Shown here: piece after piece, positions 1 to 8,121 of the stretch
How the letters are laid out: each line of letters starts with the position of its first letter
How positions within the stretch are numbered: position 1 is the first letter of the stretch
NCBI RefSeq assembly: GCF_042670205.1
Contig: NZ_JBHUWD010000001.1
Coordinates: forward strand, 124,001-188,000
DNA length: 64,000 bases
Source: Luteimicrobium sp042670205
GTDB lineage: Bacteria; Actinomycetota; Actinomycetes; Actinomycetales; Cellulomonadaceae
Reading direction: 5' to 3'
Position numbers and translations under genes: made by a program
Notes under the pieces: model-generated
What the model was told of the DNA's origin: nothing
The model's input: the letters and a program-made list of their open reading frames with translations, nothing else
Databases searched by the model: none

Positions 1-1076
1 GGCAGGCGGAGGAGCCGGAGGGTGTTGGAGATCTGCGGACGGGACCGGGAGATCCGCGTAGCGAGCTCGTCGTGCGTGCACCCGAAGTCGTCGAGGAGCT
101 GCCGGTAGGCCGCTGCTTCCTCGAGCGGGTTCAACGCCGAGCGGTGAAGGTTCTCCAGGAGGGCGTCGCGGAGCAGGTCCTCGTCGTCGGTGACGCGGAC
201 GATCGCCGGGATCGTGTCCAGCCCGGCGGCCTGGGTCGCTCGCCAGCGCCGCTCCCCCATGATCAGCTCGTAGTGACCGGGATCCTCCGTCGCGGGCCGA
301 ACCACGACGGGCTGGAGGACGCCGATCTCCTTGATCGACCCGACGAGCTCGTCGAGCTCGCCCTCGTCGAAGACCGTGCGCGGCTGGCGCGGGTTCGGGC
401 GGATGCTCGAGACCGGAAGCTCGGCGAAGGAGGCTCCCGGCACCGGGACCAGGCCATCGTCATGGACTTCGTCGGCTTCAGCGTTGGCGGGAACTCCGTC
501 GGCTGGTGACGGCGCGTTTTCTCGCTCTGCCACGGCCTCCGAGGCATCGCGGGGCGTCGGGTCCGGCTCGGCGACGGTGGCACCCTCGCTGGTCGTGCTC
601 GAGTCCGGCTCCTGCGCTGCCGCGGAGGGCGTGGCCTCAGCGGGCGCAGCGTCAGTTGGCGCAGCCGCGTCCCCATTCGCGGCACGGTCGGTCTCCGCCG
701 GGGTGTCCGTTGGCTCGTCCCCGTCCAGGGAACCCTCCGGCGCCGACTCACTCTCGGCACCCGTTTCCGCCGCTGCACCGGCACTTCGGTCCGCCGTGTC
801 CGACGACGTCACCACGGCCGGCTCGGACACGTCGTTCTGCGCCGCGTCAGCGACGGCGACCGATTCGCTGCTCCCCGCGGCGGTTTCACGTGAAACGTCG
901 GCGCCTGACTCGATCTCGGCCTCGTCGGGGCGATCGATCGTCGCGATGCTCGTCTCCTGCGAAGCACCGGAGGGTGCCGCGGCGGGAAAGAAGACGTCAA
1001 CGGGGCGCTCCCCCTCGGAGCTTGTCGGAATCAGGGCACCGAGACCCCGCCCCAGTCCACGGCGACGTTCCTTCAT
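1..1076 (-). CDS. parB: ParB chromosome-partitioning CTPase (3' end outside window)
   Basis: ParB binds parS, loads as a CTP-dependent clamp, spreads along DNA and is moved by ParA to segregate origins. The protein opens with MKERRRGLGRGLGALIP, the conserved ParA-stimulating N-terminus. An acidic Ala/Glu/Ser-rich stretch of about 200 residues follows. The core starts near residue 213 (FAELPVSSIRPNPRQPR), with the CTP-binding GERRWRA box near residue 267 and a DNA-binding helix beginning before the window edge (TRISRSRPQISNTLRLLRLP). About 358 codons are visible and the C-terminal dimer domain is missing. The ATG lies 1 bp after the parA stop, so the genes are probably translationally coupled. 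One parS site lies inside the gene. The N-terminal extension is longer than usual for this family. Confidence 0.96.
   Translation of the reverse strand, partial: MKERRRGLGRGLGALIPTSSEGERPVDVFFPAAAPSGASQETSIATIDRPDEAEIESGADVSRETAAGSSESVAVADAAQNDVSEPAVVTSSDTADRSAGAAAETGAESESAPEGSLDGDEPTDTPAETDRAANGDAAAPTDAAPAEATPSAAAQEPDSSTTSEGATVAEPDPTPRDASEAVAERENAPSPADGVPANAEADEVHDDGLVPVPGASFAELPVSSIRPNPRQPRTVFDEGELDELVGSIKEIGVLQPVVVRPATEDPGHYELIMGERRWRATQAAGLDTIPAIVRVTDDEDLLRDALLENLHRSALNPLEEAAAYRQLLDDFGCTHDELATRISRSRPQISNTLRLLRL
883..896. other. parS site 1 (inside parB)
   Basis: Perfect 14-bp palindrome GTTTCACGTGAAAC, the core of the ParB-binding centromere site. It is read in parB as Val-Ser-Arg-Glu-Thr within the acidic N-terminal extension. 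Confidence 0.95.
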
Positions 1077-1077
1077 G

Positions 1078-2604
1078 TCAGCTCACCTGCTCTTCCTGGG
1101 GGGCGCTCTGCGCGCCGACCGTCACCGGACCACGTTCGGACAGTTCGCGCGCCGCTTCGAGGTAGGCCAGCGCCCCCGACGAGCTCGGGTCGTAGGTCAC
1201 CACGGTCTGGCCATAGCTCGGCGCTTCAGAGATGCGGACGGAGCGGGGCACCGTCGTGCGGAGGGTCTGTGCAGCGAAGTGTTCGCGCACTTCGGTCGCG
1301 ACCTGCTGCGCGAGATTCGTGCGCGCGTCGTACATCGTCAGGAGGATCGTCGACACGTGAAGCTCAGGGTTGAGGTGCGACTGGATCAGGCCGATCGTCT
1401 TCAGAAGTTGCGTCAGGCCCTCGAGCGCGTAGTACTCGCACTGGATCGGAATCAACACCTCCCGGCCGACGACGAAGGCGTTAACTGTCAACAGCCCCAG
1501 GCTGGGCGGGCAGTCGACGAACACGTAGTCGAGGGGCGGCTTTCCGGCCGCCTCGAGCTCGGTCATATACGTGTCCAGCGCCCGGCGAAGTCGTGTTTCA
1601 CGTGAAACGACCGACACGAGCTCGATCTCCGCTCCAGAGAGATCGATCGTCGCCGGTACGCACCAGAGGCTCTCGATGTCCGGGCACTGCTGCACGACGT
1701 CAGCGATCGGCTCGTCCTCGATGAGCACCTCGTAGATCGAGGGAGTCCCGGCCCGGTGCTCGACACCGAGGGCGGTCGATGCGTTCCCCTGCGGGTCGTT
1801 GTCGATCACGAGGACCTGGAGGCCGGCCTTCGCGAGCGCGGCGGCGAGGTTCACCGTGGTTGTCGTCTTCCCGACGCCGCCCTTCTGGTTCGCCACCGTG
1901 ATCACGCGCGTGCGCTCGGGGCGCGGGAGGGTGCGGCCCTCCAGCTCGATCCGGCGGCGAACGTCGCGCGCGAGCTCTGCTGCGAGCGGCGTCGAGTCGT
2001 CAACCTCGGGCATCGCGGCGAGCAGTTCCGCCCGCGCGTCCAGGACGCCCGGAACAGTCAGCGGTGCGTCGAGGGGCGTGAAGTGCACGCCGTTGTCCCC
2101 AGCCATCAATCCATCCTCATCCGCAGAATGCTGCGGTTCCTTCGGTTGTTCGTCTGATGCATCCACAGGCTCCTGTGGATACCCGTCCCGCCCCGGATCT
2201 GCGTCCGAGGCTGTCTCAGGGGCCCCCCGTTCGCCCGCCGCATTGCCGTCCCCTGGTTCGGACCGTGCTTCCGCGACGCGGAGTCCGGCGGGTTCAACCC
2301 TCCGCTCTCCTGTGTCCTCCTCGACGCTGCGAGACCCCTGCTCCTCGCCGACCGCAGCGGTCGTTGGAGATTCCGACCCTGCGTCCTCGCTGGCGCTGAC
2401 GACCAGATCGTCGCGAGGCTGGATGTCTGGCGCGGTCGGCGCATCAGGCGCTTCAGCCACGACGGTTTCACGTGAAACCGAGGCCGTCACCGTCTCGACC
2501 GGCGCACCGACCGGTGACGAAGGCTCGCTCGCGGGTGCTGCCGGGCTCGGCGCCTCGCGTCGCGAGAATCGTGAGAACCATCCGCCCGAACCACCTCGTG
2601 GCAT
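1078..2604 (-). CDS. parA: ParA/Soj chromosome-partitioning ATPase
   Basis: This Walker-type ATPase forms the nucleoid-bound gradient along which ParB-parS complexes move. The deviant Walker A box KGGVGKTTTTVNLAAALAKA begins near residue 240, followed by DNDPQGNAST and DYVFVDCPPSLGLLTVNA. I chose ATG 2604 (MPRGGSGGWFSRFSRRE, 508 aa). The open frame continues upstream, but that part overlaps rsmG and looks non-coding. A start nearer the ATPase domain (MAGDNGVHFTPL) is also possible. If the long form is real, it carries an acidic, low-complexity N-terminal extension of about 225 residues, like the one on ParB. Two parS sites lie inside the frame. The gene sits 64 bp downstream of the rsmG stop and directly before parB. 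Confidence 0.95.
   Translation of the reverse strand: MPRGGSGGWFSRFSRREAPSPAAPASEPSSPVGAPVETVTASVSRETVVAEAPDAPTAPDIQPRDDLVVSASEDAGSESPTTAAVGEEQGSRSVEEDTGERRVEPAGLRVAEARSEPGDGNAAGERGAPETASDADPGRDGYPQEPVDASDEQPKEPQHSADEDGLMAGDNGVHFTPLDAPLTVPGVLDARAELLAAMPEVDDSTPLAAELARDVRRRIELEGRTLPRPERTRVITVANQKGGVGKTTTTVNLAAALAKAGLQVLVIDNDPQGNASTALGVEHRAGTPSIYEVLIEDEPIADVVQQCPDIESLWCVPATIDLSGAEIELVSVVSRETRLRRALDTYMTELEAAGKPPLDYVFVDCPPSLGLLTVNAFVVGREVLIPIQCEYYALEGLTQLLKTIGLIQSHLNPELHVSTILLTMYDARTNLAQQVATEVREHFAAQTLRTTVPRSVRISEAPSYGQTVVTYDPSSSGALAYLEAARELSERGPVTVGAQSAPQEEQVS
1595..1608. other. parS site 2 (inside parA)
   Basis: Perfect GTTTCACGTGAAAC palindrome within the ATPase part of parA, near residue 332. 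It is read as Val-Ser-Arg-Glu-Thr. Confidence 0.95.
2465..2478. other. parS site 3 (inside parA)
   Basis: Perfect GTTTCACGTGAAAC palindrome in the part of parA coding for the N-terminal extension, near residue 43. It is read as Val-Ser-Arg-Glu-Thr. Confidence 0.95.
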
Positions 2605-2668
2605 CCCGCTGTCACCGTCCCTCTCGTCCGACGCCCCGTGCTGATGAACCCTCGGTCGACGGTACAGG

Positions 2669-3343
2669 TCATCGTGCGGGTACGGGTCGAGCCACGCGCA
2701 CGACGACCGTCTCATCCACTGCGGGAATGGTCGTCGCTCGGAGGATCTCGGGCTCCCCTGCTCCGAACCGGCGAAGCACCTTGCGGGCAGCGGGCACCTC
2801 ACGCTCGACATTGCGGCCCTTCAGCACCACGAGCTCGCCGCCCGGTCGAACGAGAGGAAGCGACATCCGTGCGAGCTTGTCCAGTGCTGCAACGGCTCGG
2901 GCAGTCACCGCATCTGCTTCGAACGCGCCGTGGAACTCCTCCGCTCTCCCCCGCTTCACCTCGACGTTCGTGAGGCCGAGGTGCTCGCGCATCTCACTGA
3001 GCCACGTGCAGCGCCGTTCCATCGGCTCGACGAGCAAGACCTCGGCATCGGGAAGCATCGCCGCGATCACGATGCCCGGCAGACCAGCCCCGGAGCCAAG
3101 GTCGGCGATCACTCCGTCGGACGGAAGATAGGGAACGACGGCCGCGGAGTTATAGATATGGCGCGACCAGATCCGGTTCAGCTCTCGTGGCCCGATGAGC
3201 CCGCGCTCCTCGCCCTCAACAGCAAGCCGTTCCGCGAACCGTGATACGGCATCGAAGGCCGCACCGAAGTATCCAGGCGCCGCGTCGATCGCTTCGGTTT
3301 CACGTGAAACGTCGTCAGCCTCGTTGGGCTCGTCAGGTGTCAT
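2669..3343 (-). CDS. rsmG: 16S rRNA (guanine-527-N7)-methyltransferase RsmG
   Basis: RsmG (GidB) uses SAM to methylate N7 of G527 in the 530 loop of 16S rRNA. In this family, loss of the enzyme gives low-level streptomycin resistance. The 224-aa protein has GPRELNRIWSRHI at residues 51-63 and the SAM-binding loop DLGSGAGLPG at 81-90. Later signatures include DAVTARAVAALDKL and GGELVVLKGR. A parS site encodes VSRET at residues 12-16, ahead of the conserved fold. The ATG is preceded by a modest GGGAC ribosome-binding site. It is probably cotranscribed with parA and parB. The gap to the upstream gene jag is unusually long. Confidence 0.96.
   Translation of the reverse strand: MTPDEPNEADDVSRETEAIDAAPGYFGAAFDAVSRFAERLAVEGEERGLIGPRELNRIWSRHIYNSAAVVPYLPSDGVIADLGSGAGLPGIVIAAMLPDAEVLLVEPMERRCTWLSEMREHLGLTNVEVKRGRAEEFHGAFEADAVTARAVAALDKLARMSLPLVRPGGELVVLKGRNVEREVPAARKVLRRFGAGEPEILRATTIPAVDETVVVRVARPVPAR
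3297..3310. other. parS site 4 (inside rsmG)
   Basis: Perfect GTTTCACGTGAAAC palindrome at codons 12-16 of rsmG, again read as Val-Ser-Arg-Glu-Thr. Confidence 0.95.
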
Positions 3344-3604
3344 CGCGAACTGTCCCAGCGCATGACGTCATGGACATCCTGCACCGCCGGAGCCTTCAGG
3401 TTGGGGATCACCGCCTCATCATTCCCTACGTCGACAGTCTTCCGCACACGCTCCACCGAAGGTGGCCAACCCGACTCGGGCCCGCCCAGCGCGCGTCACG
3501 CTCGGGACCGGGTAAGGCCTCACGAAGCCGACCTTTCCTGTCAAGGTCAGGGACTTCGACCATCCCGCGCCCAAGGCGTCGGGGGGATCCACCAGACTCG
3601 GCGA

Positions 3605-3620
3605 TGTTTCACGTGGAACA
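3605..3620. other. parS site 5 (rsmG-jag gap, variant)
   Basis: TGTTTCACGTGGAACA, the 16-bp parS consensus with one central-arm change. Its complement, TGTTCCACGTGAAACA, matches the classical Bacillus-type parS form. Confidence 0.9.
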
Positions 3621-4184
3621 CCGGACGGACCATCCCGCCGAAGATGTGCTGGTCCCCCATCCCTCCCGAGCGGTGCCCTGCGGGCCCCCGACATGCCGTC
3701 GACCCGCGAGAGGCGGCCACGGTCAGGCACGCATCAGCCACCCATCGATTGCCCCCGGGCACTCGTTGCCGGACCGGGCCGGCCGGCGCCGCCTCTGAGT
3801 CCGCGCCGAGCGCGGCGTCCCCATGCGGGTGCCCGGCCGACTTGCGGCGAGGGCCACGATCGAGCCCGCGACCGCAACCCACGTGACACTCTCCGATGTC
3901 GTGGTCGAGGTCCCGGTCGGGGGCCGGAACCCACCCACCGAGGAGCCGGTGCGGCCGCCTGGCCCACTCCCCCCGCTCACCACAACGTCGGGCAAGCCTC
4001 AACGCGTGCTCCGACTCCGTCGCCCTTCCGCTGTCCGCCGGGCGCGCCACCTCGCCGCGCCAGCTTCGCGAAACCGCCGCCCGACGATCGGTCCCCTTCG
4101 CGCCGACAGCGCATCCGATGGGACCACACGGTACACATGCTCGCGACGACCACGGCCACAATCACACGCCGGATCGCGCCGCGC

Positions 4185-4198
4185 GTTTCACGTGAAAC
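4185..4198. other. parS site 6 (rsmG-jag gap)
   Basis: Perfect GTTTCACGTGAAAC palindrome in non-coding DNA. Confidence 0.95.
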
Positions 4199-4304
4199 TG
4201 GCGGCCGCCAGGCAGAAGAATCGAGGTGCACGATCCAGCCCTCGGGGCCCCGCGCGGGTCAGAGCCATGTCCACCGGGAGGTCCTACCCCCGGCGGGTTC
4301 TCCA

Positions 4305-4320
4305 TGTTTCACGTGGAACA
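4305..4320. other. parS site 7 (rsmG-jag gap, variant)
   Basis: TGTTTCACGTGGAACA, identical to the variant 16-mer at 3605 and only about 107 bp from site 6. The two lie about 120 bp apart centre to centre. Confidence 0.9.
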
Positions 4321-5039
4321 TAGGCGCCACGGGCTCGACGAAGGGCCGGGCACGCGCCAGCCATCACCCTGGACGCCATCGCAGGATGACCGCGGTCGAC
4401 TCGGGGCCTGCGACAAAGGCGTCGAGCGACGCTCCACGACGCAGAGGTGTCCGAGGGTGCCCGGTGAAGCTGCCGCGATCTAGCGACCTCCGCGTCGGAC
4501 AAGCCGGACCGAAGCACCCGACGAGTCATCCTTTGAGAACACGCCACGTCGAGGCCTGAGACTCCCGGACGGAAGATTCCCTTTCCCGAGCCCGATCCGA
4601 TGTACCCCTCACACCGAGTCCTTGCTGAGTCGATCACCGCGCGCCGCGCGTTGCGCATCGGTGCCATTCCCCAGTCCCCAGGCACTGACGGTCGCCGCGA
4701 CCCTCGCGCACCTGCCGCCATGCCACCGTGCCCATGGTTGACACGTCACGAGAGCGCGGGGAATCGACACCACGAAACAGACGCGGTCCCGCCTCGCTCT
4801 CGTGCCGATCGGTTCACCTTCGTCCAGGCCTCGAGGCGTCAAGTCGTCCAGGCGTGCCGGCGCGCTCTGAGGACTCGCGCGTGCATCTTGGCTTCCGGCA
4901 TCCCGCGGCAAGCGTGGCTGACTTCACCTCCGGCCGACGCGAGCTCGCCGCGGCCACCGGTCTCGACGGCGCGTGGTCAGACTGACCGAGGGACCTACGA
5001 ACAGGATGTCACCGCAAGCGCGACGCCTTCCCATGGGCA

Positions 5040-5053
5040 GTTTCACGTGAAAC
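5040..5053. other. parS site 8 (rsmG-jag gap)
   Basis: Perfect GTTTCACGTGAAAC palindrome in non-coding DNA. It is the site nearest to dnaA, about 3.8 kb from the dnaA start. Confidence 0.95.
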
Positions 5054-5257
5054 CGGCGGAGCGGCGAATGGCATGTGCGCTGAACACACCCCAGGCCGCG
5101 GGTCCCATCGCACAGACCCCCGCCCTCCGCGGCCGACGGCGACCTGTCGGGCGCCCTCACGGTCAACCACCGCCGACCCGCGACCCCGATCCGGCAACTA
5201 GTGCGAGAGAGTCGCGCGCTCAGCACGCGCGGGCAAACGCCGGGACGAGCCGTCCGG

Positions 5258-5512
5258 CCCCGGATATGCCGCGGGGGGGGGGGGCCGGGGGGGCGCCCCC
5301 CCCCCCCGGGGGCTCACCCCCGCCCCCGCCGCGGGGGGTTACGGGGTCCCACCCACCCCCCCCGCCCACCGGACCCCCGCCTCTCGGCGTACNNNNNNNN
5401 NNTTTGGTGTTTGGGGGGGGCGCCCCCCCCGGGGGGCCACCCGGCGGGCCCCCGGGGCGGGCCCGTGTTTGGGGGGGGGGGGGGCGCGCCCCCCCCCCCC
5501 CCCCCCCGCGAC
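5258..5512. other. Unreliable assembly segment with a 10-N gap
   Basis: Ten Ns at 5393-5402 are flanked by runs of up to about 18 G or C and repeated CCCCCGGGGG-like blocks unlike the rest of the window. This looks like a scaffold join through sequence that could not be read. Base-level statements here are not safe. Confidence 0.85.
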
Positions 5513-5536
5513 TGGACCCTCACCGACTGCACCCGG

Positions 5537-6040
5537 TCACACCGGCAGAACCACCACGTAACGCTGAGGCTCGACGCCTCGCGAGTCGCTCGTGAGGCCT
5601 GAGGCCGCGACCTGGTCGTGCACGACCTTGCGCTCGAAGGCGTTCAGGGGATCGAGCGCAAGCTCCTTCCCCGTCTCCTTCACCGTCGCGATGGCTGACG
5701 TGGCGATCTCGACGAGCTCAGCCCGGCGCCGCGCGCGGTAGCCCGCGACGTCCAGCATGAGGCGGCTGCGCTCCCCCGTCTTGGTCTGGACGGCGAGCCG
5801 CGTGAGCTCCTGGAGAGCTTCGAGAACTTCGCCATCAGCACCGGCGAGGTGCCGCAGCGCCGCCGCGTCGTCGGCGACGATCTCGACCGCCGCCCGGTCG
5901 TTCTCGACGTCGATCTCGATGTCGCCGTCGAGGTCGGCGATGTCGAGGAGCTCCTCGAGGTAGTCGGCGGCGATCTCGCCTTCCTCCTCGAGCCGCTTCG
6001 TCGGGCCCGGCTCGGCGGGGTGCGTCTCGGAGGACGTCAT
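5537..6040 (-). CDS. jag: Jag/KhpB-type KH-R3H RNA-binding protein
   Basis: A single-stranded nucleic-acid-binding protein related to KhpB/Jag, whose homologues affect cell division and RNA stability. The 167-aa protein has an acidic N-terminus (residues 15-50), a KH-like segment (about 25-100, ending LMLDVAGYRARRR) and a clear R3H core, LDPLNAFERKVVHDQV, at 129-144. It ends in a basic-hydrophobic tail (QRYVVVLPV). The start is supported by AAGGAGA ahead of ATG 6040. As in most bacteria it directly follows yidC, and the pair is probably cotranscribed. The Jag-N domain of Bacillus proteins is absent, as is usual in actinobacteria. Confidence 0.94.
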   Translation of the reverse strand: MTSSETHPAEPGPTKRLEEEGEIAADYLEELLDIADLDGDIEIDVENDRAAVEIVADDAAALRHLAGADGEVLEALQELTRLAVQTKTGERSRLMLDVAGYRARRRAELVEIATSAIATVKETGKELALDPLNAFERKVVHDQVAASGLTSDSRGVEPQRYVVVLPV

Positions 6041-6131
6041 GTGATTCTCCTTCAGTACAAGCGGACGGCCAGCGCTGCGACGCTGCAGCGCCTGGTCGAG
6101 GGGATCTCAGGCCGCGGAAGCGGCGCGGGTG

Positions 6132-7280
6132 CTACCGCTTCTTGCGCTTCTTGCCCGACCCGGGCCCTGCCGGCCGCTGCTTCGCCGTGCCGGCCGAGCC
6201 GCTCGGCTTGCCCGCCTGCTTGGTGCCGCTGGCACCAGCCGACTTCGCGGCCTGACTCGTCGAAGCCCCCCGCGCGGGAGCCTCGTCCGCGGCGGTCGCG
6301 GGCGGCTCCGCAGCGACGTTCGACTCGGCCACGGCGCCGGCCGGCTTCGCAGGACCGCGGTTCCGGTCCTTGCGCTTGGGCTGCTGACGCTGACCGCGGG
6401 GCGCCTCGATGATCAGGGGCTCCTCGGGGATGATCCCCTTGGCGCGGTCGCGCGCTGCCTTCTTCTCCTTGTAGATGCGCTCGGCCTCGGAGCCCGGCGC
6501 CGGCATGCGCTTGATCGTGTAGAACTGCTGCCCCATGGACCAGAGGTTCGTCGTGGTCCAGTAGACGAGAACACCGATCGGGAAGTTGATGCCCGAGATG
6601 GCGAAGATCACCGGGTAGCCCCAGAGCATGAGCTTCTGGGTCTGCGCCATCGGCCCCTGGAGCGCCGCCTTCGGCATGTTCTTCATCGTCAGCTGACGCT
6701 GCGTGAAGAAGGTCGTCGCACACATCGCGACGATGAGGACCGCCGCCGCGACCTTCGCGTTGGTGCCGTCGGCACTCTTGAACACGTCCGAGAGCTGGGC
6801 ACCGAAGATCTGTGACGTCTCGATGTCGTGCGCGACCGAGGAGTTGATCGGCCCGATCGCGCCTCTGTCGCCGTCAGCGATCTGAGGCAGGTGGTTGAGC
6901 ACGCGGAACAGCGCGAAGAAGATCGGCGACTGCAGCAGGATCGGAAGGCACGAGGCGAACGGGTTGGTCCCGTGCTTGCGGTACAGCGCCATCGTCTCGC
7001 GCGAGAGCGCCTCGCGGGACGCCGGGTCGCTCTTGCCCTTGTACTTCTTCTGGATGGCTTGCAGCTCCGGCTGCATCATCTGCATGCCGCGCGACGCCCG
7101 GATCTGCCGGAAGAAGAGCGGGATCAGGATTATCCGGATGACGATCACGAGCCCGACGATCGACAGAACCCACGCAAAGCTGGGCCCTTCGGAGAAACCG
7201 ATGTGAGTCAGTACCCAGTGACAGGCGTACATGATCCAGGCGACGGCCCACTCGATGGGCCCGAGGATCGTGTCGAACAT
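6132..7280 (-). CDS. yidC: YidC/Oxa1 membrane protein insertase
   Basis: YidC inserts and folds membrane proteins, alone or with SecYEG. The 382-aa protein begins with a hydrophobic segment (ILGPIEWAVAWIMYACHW). The catalytic Oxa1 core has TM segments around IVGLVIVIRIILIPLFF (carrying the conserved groove Arg), SCLPILLQSPIFFALFRVL and the later helices AAAVLIVAMCATTFF and YPVIFAISGINFPIGVLVYW. A cytosolic tail of about 120 residues rich in Ala, Pro and Lys ends in KKRKKR, the usual ribosome-binding basic tail. An AGGGAG ribosome-binding site precedes ATG 7280. It lies between yidD and jag in the conserved origin cluster. Confidence 0.97.
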   Translation of the reverse strand: MFDTILGPIEWAVAWIMYACHWVLTHIGFSEGPSFAWVLSIVGLVIVIRIILIPLFFRQIRASRGMQMMQPELQAIQKKYKGKSDPASREALSRETMALYRKHGTNPFASCLPILLQSPIFFALFRVLNHLPQIADGDRGAIGPINSSVAHDIETSQIFGAQLSDVFKSADGTNAKVAAAVLIVAMCATTFFTQRQLTMKNMPKAALQGPMAQTQKLMLWGYPVIFAISGINFPIGVLVYWTTTNLWSMGQQFYTIKRMPAPGSEAERIYKEKKAARDRAKGIIPEEPLIIEAPRGQRQQPKRKDRNRGPAKPAGAVAESNVAAEPPATAADEAPARGASTSQAAKSAGASGTKQAGKPSGSAGTAKQRPAGPGSGKKRKKR

Positions 7281-7321
7281 GTGTCAGAGCTCCCTGGTTC
7301 GGGGGTTCCCGTGGCGCGGCA

Positions 7322-7630
7322 TCAGACCGCAGTGCCAGACAGGTGGTGGTGGTCGGTGTGCTGACCCTCGTGCAGGGTCGGCGAACGCCACTCCCCGAGC
7401 GGCGGGACGTCGTCGACGCCGCCCTTGCTCCAGGGGTTGCAGCGGAGGAGCCGCCAGGCGGCCAGGACGAGTCCCTTGAGGATCCCGTGCCGCTCGACCG
7501 CCGTGACGGCGTAGCTCGAGCAGGAGGGGTAGTACTTGCAGGTGGCCGGCCGCATGGGTGAGACGAAGCGCTGGTACCACCGGATCGGTGCGATGAGCAC
7601 GCGGCGCGGGAGCGTCCTGGCGAGGCTCAT
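7322..7630 (-). CDS. yidD: YidD membrane protein insertion efficiency factor
   Basis: YidD is a small membrane-associated protein that helps YidC-dependent insertion. The 102-aa product carries the family signatures CKYYPSCSSYAVTAVERHG at residues 31-49 and CNPWSKGGVDDVP at 64-76, with three conserved Cys. Its ATG overlaps the rnpA stop in an ATGA (7627-7630), so it is translationally coupled to rnpA. It precedes yidC by about 40 bp. The His-rich C-terminus (EGQHTDHHHLSG) is variable in this family. Confidence 0.96.
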   Translation of the reverse strand: MSLARTLPRRVLIAPIRWYQRFVSPMRPATCKYYPSCSSYAVTAVERHGILKGLVLAAWRLLRCNPWSKGGVDDVPPLGEWRSPTLHEGQHTDHHHLSGTAV

Positions 7631-7974
7631 CGAGCGACCTTCCGGAGGGCGGAGCGTACGGCCCCGTCAAGCTCGTCCGACAAGACGGTGAAGCTGACAT
7701 CGGCCGCCGCGGGCAGCGCGCGGACGACGACCGCCGTGCCAGCCGGAAGCATGCCGACGACCGGGAGCGACGCGGCCCGGAGGCGGCGCTTCACGAGGTT
7801 ACGGGTCACGGCGTTCCCTACGGCCTTGGATACGACGAAGCCGACCTTGGTAGGTCCGCCCCCTGTTGCGGGAGCGAGATGGACCACCAAGGTCGACCGT
7901 CCCGCGCGAACCCCCGTCCGAACGGTTCCGCTGAACTCCTGCGGACGACGGAGGCGGTGCGCTGCGGGCAGCAC
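7627..7974 (-). CDS. rnpA: Ribonuclease P protein component
   Basis: This is the protein subunit that assists the RNase P RNA in maturing tRNA 5' ends. The 115-aa product begins MLPAAHRLRRPQEF and carries the RNR signature RNLVKRRLR at residues 58-66, preceded by VGFVVSKAVGNAV. The start lies 9 bp after the rpmH stop, and the stop overlaps the yidD start by 4 bp, the compact rpmH-rnpA-yidD arrangement known from actinobacteria. Confidence 0.96.
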   Translation of the reverse strand: MLPAAHRLRRPQEFSGTVRTGVRAGRSTLVVHLAPATGGGPTKVGFVVSKAVGNAVTRNLVKRRLRAASLPVVGMLPAGTAVVVRALPAAADVSFTVLSDELDGAVRSALRKVAR

Positions 7975-7983
7975 CGTCGAGGG

Positions 7984-8121
7984 TCAGGCGGAGAGCTCGG
8001 CGCGGCCCTTGCGGCGGCGGGCCGAGAGGATGGCGCGGCCGGCGCGGGTACGCATGCGAAGACGGAAACCGTGGGTCTTCGCGCGGCGGCGGTTGTTCGG
8101 CTGGAAGGTGCGCTTGCTCAC
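7984..8121 (-). CDS. rpmH: 50S ribosomal protein L34
   Basis: L34 is a 45-residue basic protein of the large ribosomal subunit. The sequence starts (V/M)SKRTFQPNNRRRAKTHG, ends RRRKGRAELSA, and is close to the family consensus along its whole length. I chose GTG 8121 because homology begins there. The frame extends 56 codons further upstream without similarity. It is transcribed away from dnaA and leads the rnpA-yidD-yidC cluster. Confidence 0.96.
   Translation of the reverse strand: MSKRTFQPNNRRRAKTHGFRLRMRTRAGRAILSARRRKGRAELSA

Larger units (their letters stand above)
3344..5536. other. 2.2-kb region with no recognisable gene between rsmG and jag
   Basis: Related clusters usually have jag and rsmG close together, but here they lie 2.2 kb apart. 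Open frames in both directions give only Arg/Pro-rich, low-complexity translations with no family signature, and none has a convincing ribosome-binding site. The supported contents are four parS sites and, at the dnaA-proximal end, a damaged assembly segment. It is best read as centromere DNA. A gene lost in or hidden by the bad segment cannot be excluded. Confidence 0.7.

Noticed and set aside
2161..2180. DnaA-box-like inverted pair ATCCACAGG-CT-CCTGTGGAT inside parA
   Set aside because: Both halves miss the first consensus positions and it lies in coding sequence, so I do not call it a functional box pair, though it is near the origin.
4600..5595. A 331-codon frame running through the N gap
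   Set aside because: It includes unknown residues and poly-Gly/Pro from the damaged segment; the upstream part shows no family signature.
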